DNA of 5,513 nucleotides from Streptosporangiaceae bacterium. Its GTDB lineage: Bacteria; Actinomycetota; Actinomycetes; Streptosporangiales; Streptosporangiaceae. Of the stretch, positions 1-5,513 are shown one piece after another (position 1 is the first letter of the stretch; the number at the start of each line of letters is the position of its first letter). Location: assembly GCA_030042885.1 (NCBI GenBank), contig JASHYW010000221.1, forward strand, positions 1-5,513. Direction: 5' to 3'. Position numbers and translations under genes: made by a program. The notes beneath the pieces are model-generated. The model had not been told where the DNA came from. It ran no database searches and saw only the letters and a program-made list of their open reading frames with translations.

Positions 1-721
1 CCACCAGGAATGGCTTGTCCCACGCGGACAGCCGACGCCAGGCGGCACGGTTGGCCTCGGCGGCGGGGTCATCGGGGGTAGCCGGGACCAGGTTCGGCAT
101 AGCCCGGACCGCGGCGGCAAAGGCCGGGTCAGGGAACGGCGCCTAGTACGCCGCCAGGACCTCCGGCGCCAGCTGCTTCTGGCAGCCGGACTGCACCAGG
201 CGAGACACGCTCAGCACGGGCGCGGTGCGGACCACCTCGCGGAACCGCAGCCAGACATCCGGCATCGGCTGGTCGCCGGTGGGCAGCCCGGTATTGGCTG
301 CCACCACCCGGGCGAACCGGCCCGGGTGTTCGGCGACCAGCCGCAGCCCGATCAGGCCGCCCCAGTCCTGTCCGACGAGGGTCAGCCCGTGCAGGTTCAG
401 CCCGTCGAAGGCGAGCGTGCGGATCCATTCCACGTGCCGGGCGTAGCTGTGATCGGAGATCTCGGCCGGCTTGTCGGACCGGCCGAACCCGGCCAGGTCC
501 GCCGCGATCGCCCGCAGCCCGGCGTCCGCCAGCACCGGCATGACCGTGCGGTACAGGAACGACCAGCTCGGCTCCCCGTGCAGCAGCAGGACCGGCTCGC
601 CGTCGGCCGGGCCGGCCTCCACGTAGGCCAGCCGCAGGCCACCGACGTCGGCGTAATGCGGCGGGTAGTCGAAGCCGGGCAGATCAGCGAACCGTTCCTC
701 GGGCGTGCGCAGCACCTTCAT
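1..721 (-). pseudogene. Haloalkane dehalogenase (HLD-I, alpha/beta-hydrolase), interrupted by an in-frame TAG; 3' end beyond window
   Basis: The family hydrolyses carbon-halogen bonds in the cytoplasm to an alcohol and halide. Residues 1-192 are intact. They show HGEP at 48-51 (oxyanion/halide-site loop), DLAGFGRSDKP at 75-85, and GQDWGG at 117-122 with nucleophile Asp119 followed by halide-binding Trp120. HGEP plus QDWG is the HLD-I signature and argues against an epoxide hydrolase. After ...EVLAAY a TAG lies at 143-145. The same frame then stays open for 47 codons to the edge and reads APFPD..., then NLVPATPDDPAAEANRAAW and WDKPFLV, which is the normal continuation of the family (DhmA-like proteins have a GYDAPFPD-type stretch here). 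The stop therefore replaces one acidic residue; GAG to TAG is a single change. The catalytic acid and histidine would lie just past the window edge. The start at 721 fits the family N-terminus (VLRTPEERF), but no well-spaced ribosome site precedes it. A GTG at 713-715 (codon 3) has GGCGGA 6 nt upstream and is an alternative start. Family identity is firm. Whether the gene is dead, read through or miscalled is not settled. Confidence 0.85.
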
Positions 722-722
722 T

Positions 723-742
723 CCGCCATGCTTTCATGGCGG
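723..742. repeat. Perfect 8-bp inverted repeat with 4-nt loop, abutting the dehalogenase start codon
   Basis: CCGCCATG (723-730) and CATGGCGG (735-742) are exact reverse complements separated by CTTT. In minus-strand mRNA the hairpin ends one nucleotide before the ATG at 719-721, and its start-proximal arm contains the only purine-rich GGCGG stretch near the start. No T-run follows, so it does not look like an intrinsic terminator. It may mask translation initiation or act as a protein-binding palindrome. The repeat is seen directly; any role is inferred. Confidence 0.6.
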
Positions 743-747
743 CGCCC

Positions 748-776
748 ACGGTCACAGGCCGACGGTCACAGGCCGA
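748..776. repeat. Two tandem copies of a 14-bp unit in the glgA-dehalogenase gap
   Basis: The unit ACGGTCACAGGCCG occurs at 748-761 and again at 762-775, with one further matching base at 776. The copies are identical and directly adjacent. The duplication lies upstream of the dehalogenase and downstream of glgA. It could be a paired operator for a regulator binding one helical turn and a half apart, or a simple slippage duplication. The second copy overlaps a weak 5-bp hairpin (gccga 772-776 / tcggc 780-784). Confidence 0.5.
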
Positions 777-869
777 AGGTCGGCGCGATCCCGGCTCCCC
801 CTCGCATGCTGGATAAGCGTCGGAACCGGTTTACACCAGGTGGAGCGGCTTCGCGTGCCAAACGGCGAT

Positions 870-2039
870 TTATGCCGAGGTGACCAACTCGACGTACAGG
901 GCGGCGGTCTGCGCGGCGATCGCGGGCCAGCCGAACTCGGCCACGGCGCGCTTGCGGCCCGCCTGTCCCATCGCCGCGGCGCGATCGGGGTCGCGGATCA
1001 GCGTGTTCAGGGCGGCGGCCAGCGGTTCCGGCTCTCCCGGCGGCACCAGCAACCCGGTCTGGCCGTCGGCCACCACCTCGGGGATCCCGCCGATCCGCGA
1101 GGCCACGACCGCGGTCCCGCACGCCATGGCCTCCAGGTTCACGATGCCGAGCGGCTCGTAGACCGACGGGCAGGCGAACACCGTGGCGTGGCTGAGCAGC
1201 TGGATCACCTCCGGCTTGGGCAGCATCTCCGGGATCCAGATCACGCCGGAGCGGGAAGCTCGCAGGCCCTCGACCAGCTCGGTCACCTCGGCCTGGAGTT
1301 CCGGCGTGTCCGCCTGGCCCGCACACAGCACCAGCTGCGCCTGCCGGTCCAGCCCGGACGCCGCGCGGAGCAGCACCGGCACCCCCTTCTGCCTGGTGAT
1401 CCGGCCGACGAAGATCACGTAAGGACGGCCCGAGTCGATGCCATACCGGTCGAGCACCCAGGTCGCAGCGTCAGGCGCGTACTCGCTCGTATCGATGCCA
1501 TTCCGTATCACCCGGACCCGTTCGGCAGGAATATCGGGGTAGGCGGTCAGGATATCGGCCCGCATGCCGTCCGAGACGGCCACCACGGCGGCGGCTGAGG
1601 TCGCGGACACCCGCTCGCACCAGGTCGAGAGCTGGTAGCCGCCGCCGAGTTGCTCCGCTTTCCACGGCCGCAGCGCCTCGAGCGAGTGCATGGTCATCAC
1701 GTGCGGGATGCCGTAGAGCAGGGCCGCCAGGTGACCGGCCAGGTTCGCGTACCAGGTATGCGAGTGCACCAGCTGCGCGGTCCCCACGGCGGCGGTCATC
1801 GACAGGTCGGTCGATATGACACGCAGCGCCTGGTTGGCGCCGGCGAGCAGGTCCCAGGGCTGGTGCGCGACCGCGCCCGGGCGGTCCTCGCCCTGGCAGT
1901 GCACGGCCAGGTCGACCAGCGGCGCCAGCTCGCGGGCCAGATAGGTGACGTGCACGCCCGCGCCGCCGTACACATCGGGCGGGTACTCGCGGGTCAGCAG
2001 CGCGACCCGAAGCCGGCCGGCCTCCGGGCCGCCAGTCAC
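870..2039 (-). CDS. glgA: GT4-family glycogen synthase / maltose-1-phosphate synthase (GlgA/GlgM type)
   Basis: This cytoplasmic retaining glycosyltransferase uses ADP-glucose either to extend alpha-1,4-glucan or, as shown for mycobacterial GlgM, to make maltose 1-phosphate from glucose 1-phosphate for the GlgE pathway. The 389 residues have the GT-B layout. The N-terminal domain carries [12 protein letters not shown] (19-30, glycine-rich donor loop), HSHTWYAN (92-99) and [10 protein letters not shown] (118-127). The C-terminal domain carries VGRITRQKG (211-219, with Arg213 and Lys218 at the expected phosphate-contact positions) and E-x7-E from Glu295 to Glu303 in [10 protein letters not shown]. 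Length matches the actinobacterial family and is shorter than the GT5 enzyme of enterobacteria. The start is GTG at 2037-2039, overlapping the glgC stop as GTGA. An AGGAGGT lies 6 nt upstream inside glgC, so translational coupling is likely. The gene ends in TAA at 870-872. I cannot tell from sequence whether the acceptor is glycogen or glucose 1-phosphate. Confidence 0.93.
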   Translation of the reverse strand: MTGGPEAGRLRVALLTREYPPDVYGGAGVHVTYLARELAPLVDLAVHCQGEDRPGAVAHQPWDLLAGANQALRVISTDLSMTAAVGTAQLVHSHTWYANLAGHLAALLYGIPHVMTMHSLEALRPWKAEQLGGGYQLSTWCERVSATSAAAVVAVSDGMRADILTAYPDIPAERVRVIRNGIDTSEYAPDAATWVLDRYGIDSGRPYVIFVGRITRQKGVPVLLRAASGLDRQAQLVLCAGQADTPELQAEVTELVEGLRASRSGVIWIPEMLPKPEVIQLLSHATVFACPSVYEPLGIVNLEAMACGTAVVASRIGGIPEVVADGQTGLLVPPGEPEPLAAALNTLIRDPDRAAAMGQAGRKRAVAEFGWPAIAAQTAALYVELVTSA

Positions 2040-3274
2040 GGGATGACCTCCTGGCCCTTGCCCACGACGGTGATGCCGCCGACCGAGACCACGAAGCCCC
2101 GCGCCCGGTCACGGTCCTTGTCCACGCCCACCTGCGCCCACTCGGGCACGGCGACGTTCTTGTCGATGATCGCGTCCCTGACCACCGCGTGGCGGCCGAT
2201 CTTGGTGTTGTGCAGCAGCACCGACCGCTCCACCGTGGCCCAGCTGTTCACCCGCACCCCCGGAGACAGCACGGACTGGCGCACCAGGCCGCCGGAGACG
2301 ATGACGCCGGGGCTGACCAGGCTGTCGATCGCGCGGCCCACCCGGTCGCCGCTCTCGTGCACGAACTTGGCCGGGGGCAGCGACGGGATGTGCGTGAGGA
2401 TCGGCCACCTGTCGTTGTACAGGTTGAACACCGGCTCGACCGCGCACAGGTCCATCTGGGCCTCGAAGTAGGAATCGAGCGTGCCGACGTCGCGCCAGTA
2501 GCCCGCGTCCCGCGCCGTCGCGCCCGGGACCTGGTTGAGCAGGAAGTCGTAGGCCTGCGCGCAGCCGTCCCGCACCAGCATGGGGACGATGTTGCCGCCC
2601 ATGTCATGCCGGCTGGAGTCGTCGTCGGCGTCCTTGCGCAGCGCGTCGACCAGCACGTCGGCGTCGAAGACGTAGTTGCCCATCGACGCGTAGCACTCGT
2701 CCGGGCGGCCGGGCAGCGCCGGCGGGTCGGCCGGCTTCTCCAGGAACTCCTCGACCGTCCTGCCGTCCTTCCCGACGCTGACGATCCCGAACGACGAGGC
2801 CTCGTGCCGCGGCACCGGGATGGCCGCCACCGTCACCCCGGCCCCGTGGGCCACGTGGTGGTCGATCATCTGCTGCGGGTCCATCCGGTACACGTGGTCG
2901 GCGCCGACGACGATCACGATGTCCGGCTGCTCGTCGTTGATCAGGTTCATCGACTGGTAGATGGCGTCCGCCGATCCGGTGTACCAGTGCGGCCCAAGCC
3001 GCTGCTGCGCCGGGACCGGCGTCACGTAGTTGCCGAGCAGGGCGCTCATCCGCCACGTCGTGGAGATGTGACGGTCCAGGCTATGGCTCTTGTACTGGGT
3101 CAGCACGCAGATCTTGAGGATGCGTCCGTTGGCCAGGTTGGACAGCGCGAAGTCGATCAGGCGGTACAGCCCGCCGAACGGCACCGCCGGCTTGGCCCGG
3201 TCCGCGGTGAGCGGGCTCAGGCGGGTGCCCGCCCCGCCCGCGAGCACGATTCCCAGTACTGACGGCTGCGGCAT
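2036..3274 (-). CDS. glgC: Glucose-1-phosphate adenylyltransferase (ADP-glucose pyrophosphorylase)
   Basis: GlgC makes ADP-glucose and pyrophosphate from ATP and glucose 1-phosphate, the committed and allosterically controlled step of bacterial glycogen synthesis. The 412 residues match the usual length. The N-terminal nucleotidyltransferase domain has [11 protein letters not shown] (13-23, nucleotide loop), KPAVPFGG (28-35), WYTGSADA (97-104), GADHVYRMD (124-132; Asp126 is the expected metal-binding aspartate), FLEKP (177-181, sugar-phosphate lysine) and YWRDVGT (259-265). From about residue 310 the hexapeptide-like pattern ([31 protein letters not shown]) indicates the C-terminal left-handed beta-helix. 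The ATG start has AGGAGGG 6 nt upstream. The gene lies 20 bp after the AI-2E-family gene and overlaps glgA by 4 bp, so it sits mid-operon. Its aspartate codons are almost all GAC. Characterised actinobacterial GlgC enzymes respond to glucose 6-phosphate; that is family knowledge and cannot be read from this sequence. Confidence 0.96.
   Translation of the reverse strand: MPQPSVLGIVLAGGAGTRLSPLTADRAKPAVPFGGLYRLIDFALSNLANGRILKICVLTQYKSHSLDRHISTTWRMSALLGNYVTPVPAQQRLGPHWYTGSADAIYQSMNLINDEQPDIVIVVGADHVYRMDPQQMIDHHVAHGAGVTVAAIPVPRHEASSFGIVSVGKDGRTVEEFLEKPADPPALPGRPDECYASMGNYVFDADVLVDALRKDADDDSSRHDMGGNIVPMLVRDGCAQAYDFLLNQVPGATARDAGYWRDVGTLDSYFEAQMDLCAVEPVFNLYNDRWPILTHIPSLPPAKFVHESGDRVGRAIDSLVSPGVIVSGGLVRQSVLSPGVRVNSWATVERSVLLHNTKIGRHAVVRDAIIDKNVAVPEWAQVGVDKDRDRARGFVVSVGGITVVGKGQEVIP
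2046..2052 (-). promoter_or_regulatory. Ribosome binding site of glgA, inside the end of glgC
   Basis: The minus strand reads AGGAGGT, an almost full Shine-Dalgarno match, 6 nt before the GTG at 2039. It fixes the GTG start and the 4-bp overlap with glgC, and it also encodes the Gln-Glu-Val near the GlgC C-terminus. Confidence 0.85.
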
Positions 3275-3280
3275 GACCGG

Positions 3281-3287
3281 CCCTCCT
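3281..3287 (-). promoter_or_regulatory. Ribosome binding site of glgC
   Basis: The minus strand reads AGGAGGG, 6 nt before the ATG at 3274, in the 20-bp gap after the upstream gene's TAA (3295-3297). It settles the glgC start. The gap has no room for an independent promoter of ordinary size or a terminator. Confidence 0.85.
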
Positions 3288-3294
3288 GTCCCGG

Positions 3295-4542
3295 TTACTG
3301 CTTAGTGTCATGCTCTCGCGTGTCGGGAGGAACGGGGAAGAGCTCACCGGGCGGCCCGGCGGACTGATGGGCCCCGGCGGCGCCCGGCGGGGCGGTCACG
3401 GTTGCGGGCGCTGCCTCGGGGTTCTCGGGGTTATTCGGGTCCGTGGCCCGCCAGATCTCGGTGGCCACCACCTGCAGGGCGCCGGCCGTGGGAATGGCCA
3501 ACAGGGCCGCGACGAAGCCGCCGAACACGCCGCCGATCAGGCTGCCGACGGAGGCCCCGACCAGGACCGCGATCAGCACCAGCAGCGCGCTGATCTTGAC
3601 CGTCTTGCTCATCACCACCGGGTTCAGCACGTGGTTCTCGACCTGGGTGTAGACCAGGAAGACGACCAGCGTGACGATCCCGGCGGTGATGCTGTGCCCG
3701 AACGCGAACAGCACGGTGGGGATGCCGGCCAGCGCCCCGCCGATCATGGGCAGGAAGTCCACCAGGGCGACCCACAGACCCCACAGGAGCGGGAACGGCA
3801 CGCCGACGATCATCAGCGTCACGAACACCACCGCGCCCGCGATGAGCGAGGTCAGCAGGTTCCCCAGCATGTACCCGGTGACGGCCTGGTTGACCTGCGC
3901 CGCCACCTTAGTGATCTCGGCCGCCCGGGCCGGAGCCATCTGGCCGAGAACCCAGCGGCGCATCCTCGGCCCCTCGAGCAGCAAGAGCAGGACCAGGACG
4001 AAGATCGTCGCCAGCTCGATGACCAGGGAGACGGCACCCTTGCCGATGGTCAGGGCCGGCTTGCTCAGCGACTGGGCGTAGCTGATCAGCTTGGGCGTGT
4101 TCCGCTGCACCCAGCTCTGGATGTGGTACTTGCGCACGATGTGGCCGATCCAGCCCGTGCCGTGCTGCGCGCTGGCCACGTAGCTGGGCAGCCGGTCGGC
4201 CAGGTGGGTGATGCCTCTCAGCAGCGGGTAGCCGAACGCCACGGCCATGCCGATGAAGACCAGTACCGCGAACAGGGTGACCATCGCGACCGCGATCCCG
4301 CGGCGCGGGACCACCCGCTGCTGCAGCAGGACCACGATGGGGTTGAGCAGCACCGAGACAAACGCGGCCACCAGCATCAGCAGCACGATGTCGCGCAGCC
4401 GGTAGATCAGCTTCCCGGCCAGGTACGTGGCCGCGACCACCGCCACGGTGACGACGATGGTCCGCAGCGGGACATGCCGCACGTCGGCGGCTTTCCACAG
4501 CCGCGCGAGCCGTCCTTCGGGCCGCGGAGGCGCATCGGTCAC
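3295..4542 (-). CDS. AI-2E family transporter (PF01594-type polytopic membrane protein)
   Basis: This is an integral membrane protein of the family once named for autoinducer-2 export. Members also include proton-driven Na+/Li+ antiporters, so the substrate here is unknown. Numbering from the GTG at 4540-4542 (415 aa), hydrophobic segments fall at about 27-43, 51-73, 83-108, 168-189, 223-245, 250-273, 280-298 and 318-358. A soluble stretch at about 108-165 separates the third and fourth, as is usual. Family hallmarks are DFLPMIGG (262-269) and [18 protein letters not shown] (301-318) followed by a Gly-rich helix pair. Residues from about 369 form a Pro/Ala/Gly-rich, probably disordered, tail longer than in many members. 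The frame is open to a GTG at 4623, but the N-terminus from there is Arg/Pro-rich and unlike the family. [10 protein letters not shown] looks like a natural start, though no good ribosome site precedes either GTG. The gene is first in the likely operon with glgC and glgA and is divergent from glpX. Confidence 0.88.
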   Translation of the reverse strand: MTDAPPRPEGRLARLWKAADVRHVPLRTIVVTVAVVAATYLAGKLIYRLRDIVLLMLVAAFVSVLLNPIVVLLQQRVVPRRGIAVAMVTLFAVLVFIGMAVAFGYPLLRGITHLADRLPSYVASAQHGTGWIGHIVRKYHIQSWVQRNTPKLISYAQSLSKPALTIGKGAVSLVIELATIFVLVLLLLLEGPRMRRWVLGQMAPARAAEITKVAAQVNQAVTGYMLGNLLTSLIAGAVVFVTLMIVGVPFPLLWGLWVALVDFLPMIGGALAGIPTVLFAFGHSITAGIVTLVVFLVYTQVENHVLNPVVMSKTVKISALLVLIAVLVGASVGSLIGGVFGGFVAALLAIPTAGALQVVATEIWRATDPNNPENPEAAPATVTAPPGAAGAHQSAGPPGELFPVPPDTREHDTKQ

Positions 4543-4658
4543 CCGACCAGCATGCCAGGTCGGCGCCGGTCCGCAATGCCCGGCTGGTGGCCGGGACCCT
4601 GCCCGCCGGCCCGAGCAGGACACTGAGGGGGCTGCGCGTGCTCGGGAGAGCGGAGAAT

Positions 4659-4666
4659 GTCATACT
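4659..4666. promoter_or_regulatory. Possible -10 elements in the divergent transporter/glpX intergenic region
   Basis: GTCATACT is among the least GC-rich spots in the divergent region. Read forward, CATACT (4661-4666) could serve as a -10 for glpX. Read on the minus strand, TATGAC (RC of 4659-4664) could serve the transporter operon. No convincing -35 hexamer sits 16-18 bp upstream in either direction. The placement, about 45 bp before the glpX start, is reasonable, but the call rests on weak consensus only. Confidence 0.2.
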
Positions 4667-4698
4667 GTCCGTCTGATCCATCGCGAACCGGCCAGGCT

Positions 4699-4704
4699 AG
4701 GAAG
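4699..4704 (+). promoter_or_regulatory. Ribosome binding site of glpX
   Basis: AGGAAG lies 6 nt before the ATG at 4711. It supports that start, which also gives the family's usual short N-terminal extension before [17 protein letters not shown]. Confidence 0.7.
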
Positions 4705-4710
4705 TACGGC

Positions 4711-5513
4711 ATGACTCCAAGCGCCAGCCTCCCGCCCGATCCCGACCGCAACCTCGCCCTCGAGCTCGTTCGCGTGACCGAGGCAGCAGCGATCGCCGCA
4801 GCGCGCTATATGGGCCGCGGCGACAAGGAGCGTGTGGATCAGGCCGCCGTCGATGCCATGCGGCCGGTGCTCAACTCGGTCCAGATGGACGGCATCGTCG
4901 TAATCGGCGAGGGCGAGAAGGACGAGGCGCCGATGCTCTACAACGGCGAGCGCGTCGGCGCGGGGACGCCGCCCGAGGTCGATTTCGCCGTTGACCCCGT
5001 GGATGGCACGACCCTGACGGCCAAGAGCCTGCCGGATGCTATCTCGGTCGTGGCCGTCGCTGAGCGCGGAACGATGTTCGATCCCGGCCCATGCATGTAC
5101 ATGGAGAAGCTCGCCGTCGCCGAGGACGTCGCCGACGTCGTGGATCTCGATGCGCCCATCGCCGACAACCTGCGCCAGATCGCAGAGCGGCGGGGCAAGC
5201 GCCCTGAGGACATCACGGTGGCGGTGCTCGATCGTCCGCGCCATGCGGATCTCGTGCGGGAGGTGCTGGCGACGGGAGCGCGCATCAAGTTGCTGCTCGA
5301 CGGCGACGTCGCGGGAGCGATCTTGGCGGCCGACCCTTCGTCGTCGGTGGACGTCTGTGTCGGGATCGGCGGGACGCCCGAGGGTGTGATCGCGGCCTGC
5401 GCGCTGCGGTGCCTGGACGGCCAGCTCCTCGGGCGGCTGTATCCGCGCAACGACGGCGAGCGGGCGGCGGCGCTGGAGCGCGGCTATGACCTTGACCGCG
5501 TGATGTCGACGCG
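4711..5513 (+). CDS. glpX: Class II fructose-1,6-bisphosphatase GlpX, C-terminus cut by the window edge
   Basis: GlpX hydrolyses fructose 1,6-bisphosphate to fructose 6-phosphate and phosphate in the cytoplasm, the irreversible step of gluconeogenesis. In many actinobacteria it is the main or only such enzyme. The frame is open for 267 codons, against roughly 330-340 in the family, and runs off the right edge with no stop. Visible motifs are [11 protein letters not shown] (17-27), GRGDK (35-39), [12 protein letters not shown] (65-76), DPVDGTT (95-101), DGDV (198-201) and GIGGTPEGV (218-226). By alignment from memory with E. coli GlpX (Asp33, Glu57, Asp85, Asp88, Glu213), the metal ligands are Asp43, Glu67, Asp95, Asp98 and Glu224, all present. 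The DPVDGTT motif could suggest an inositol monophosphatase relative, but the [12 protein letters not shown] and GIGGTPEG blocks are specific to GlpX. The gene is transcribed away from the transporter-glgC-glgA unit. It uses clearly more GAT for Asp (11 of 28) than glgC does. Confidence 0.95.
   Translation, partial: MTPSASLPPDPDRNLALELVRVTEAAAIAAARYMGRGDKERVDQAAVDAMRPVLNSVQMDGIVVIGEGEKDEAPMLYNGERVGAGTPPEVDFAVDPVDGTTLTAKSLPDAISVVAVAERGTMFDPGPCMYMEKLAVAEDVADVVDLDAPIADNLRQIAERRGKRPEDITVAVLDRPRHADLVREVLATGARIKLLLDGDVAGAILAADPSSSVDVCVGIGGTPEGVIAACALRCLDGQLLGRLYPRNDGERAAALERGYDLDRVMST

Noticed and set aside
824..861. Possible minus-strand promoter after glgA (TTGGCA at 856-861 on the minus strand, with the palindrome AACCGGTT at 824-831 nearby)
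   Set aside because: No acceptable -10 hexamer lies 16-19 bp from TTGGCA; the best TAAACC is 22 bp away. An 8-bp palindrome alone is not evidence of an operator.
722..869. Intrinsic terminator after glgA
   Set aside because: The only stems downstream of the stop are short (5 bp at 772-784) or lack a T-run (723-742). Nothing fits a terminator, so read-through toward the dehalogenase cannot be excluded.
705..1598. Plus-strand open frame of 297 codons across the glgA 3' end and the intergenic gap
   Set aside because: Its composition is that of a shadow of glgA, and it has no convincing ribosome site or domain.
2189..3262. Plus-strand open frame of 357 codons opposite glgC
   Set aside because: It is a shadow frame. 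It is rich in Arg, Val, His and Asp with no recognisable domain, and it is fully antisense to a well-supported glgC.
4296..4310. Inverted repeat TCCCGCG-G-CGCGGGA
   Set aside because: It lies within the AI-2E-family coding sequence and encodes ordinary residues (around VVPRRGIA). Short GC-only palindromes are expected by chance in DNA of this composition.
4543..4623. N-terminal extension of the AI-2E-family protein from the GTG at 4623
   Set aside because: The 27 extra residues are Arg/Pro/Gly-rich, do not resemble the family N-terminus, and have no ribosome site upstream. The GTG at 4542 is preferred, though not proven.
3310..4626. Plus-strand open frame of 438 codons opposite the AI-2E-family gene
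   Set aside because: It is an antisense shadow produced by high GC3. The translation is low-complexity, rich in Asp, Gln, His, Arg and Gly, with no family motif, while the minus strand encodes a clear membrane protein.
4660..5244. Minus-strand open frame of 194 codons opposite glpX
   Set aside because: It is antisense to a clear glpX that keeps all its metal ligands, and its own translation matches no family I recognise.

Overview
This window is high-GC DNA with strong G/C preference at third codon positions. The protein families are typical of Actinomycetota: a GT4-type glycogen synthase of the mycobacterial/corynebacterial kind, an actinobacterial-style GlgC, and a class II fructose-1,6-bisphosphatase with the '[17 protein letters not shown]' N-terminus. 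I cannot name the genus from this stretch. I see no tRNA, rRNA, CRISPR, insertion sequence or phage gene.

Layout, left to right. (1) Positions 1-721, minus strand: a haloalkane dehalogenase of the HLD-I subfamily, interrupted by an in-frame TAG at 143-145. The homologous reading frame continues beyond the TAG to the window edge. (2) Positions 722-869: a short intergenic stretch with a perfect 8-bp inverted repeat touching the dehalogenase start and a 14-bp tandem duplication. (3) Positions 870-4542, minus strand: a compact three-gene unit in transcription order AI-2E-family membrane transporter, glgC (ADP-glucose pyrophosphorylase), glgA (GT4 glycogen/maltose-1-phosphate synthase). The transporter-glgC gap is 20 bp, and glgC and glgA overlap by 4 bp (GTGA). 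(4) Positions 4543-4710: a divergent intergenic region. (5) Positions 4711 to the right edge, plus strand: glpX, class II fructose-1,6-bisphosphatase, lacking its C-terminal part because the window ends.

Functionally, the core is carbon storage and gluconeogenesis. GlpX yields fructose 6-phosphate. After isomerisation to glucose 6-phosphate and mutation to glucose 1-phosphate (enzymes not in the window), GlgC makes ADP-glucose and GlgA uses it to build alpha-1,4-glucan or maltose 1-phosphate. The AI-2E-family protein has no evident metabolic link, but its spacing suggests co-transcription with glgCA. Nothing here looks like a wholly new system. The points most worth checking are the nonsense codon in the otherwise well-preserved dehalogenase, the hairpin at that gene's start, and the transporter-glgC-glgA arrangement.
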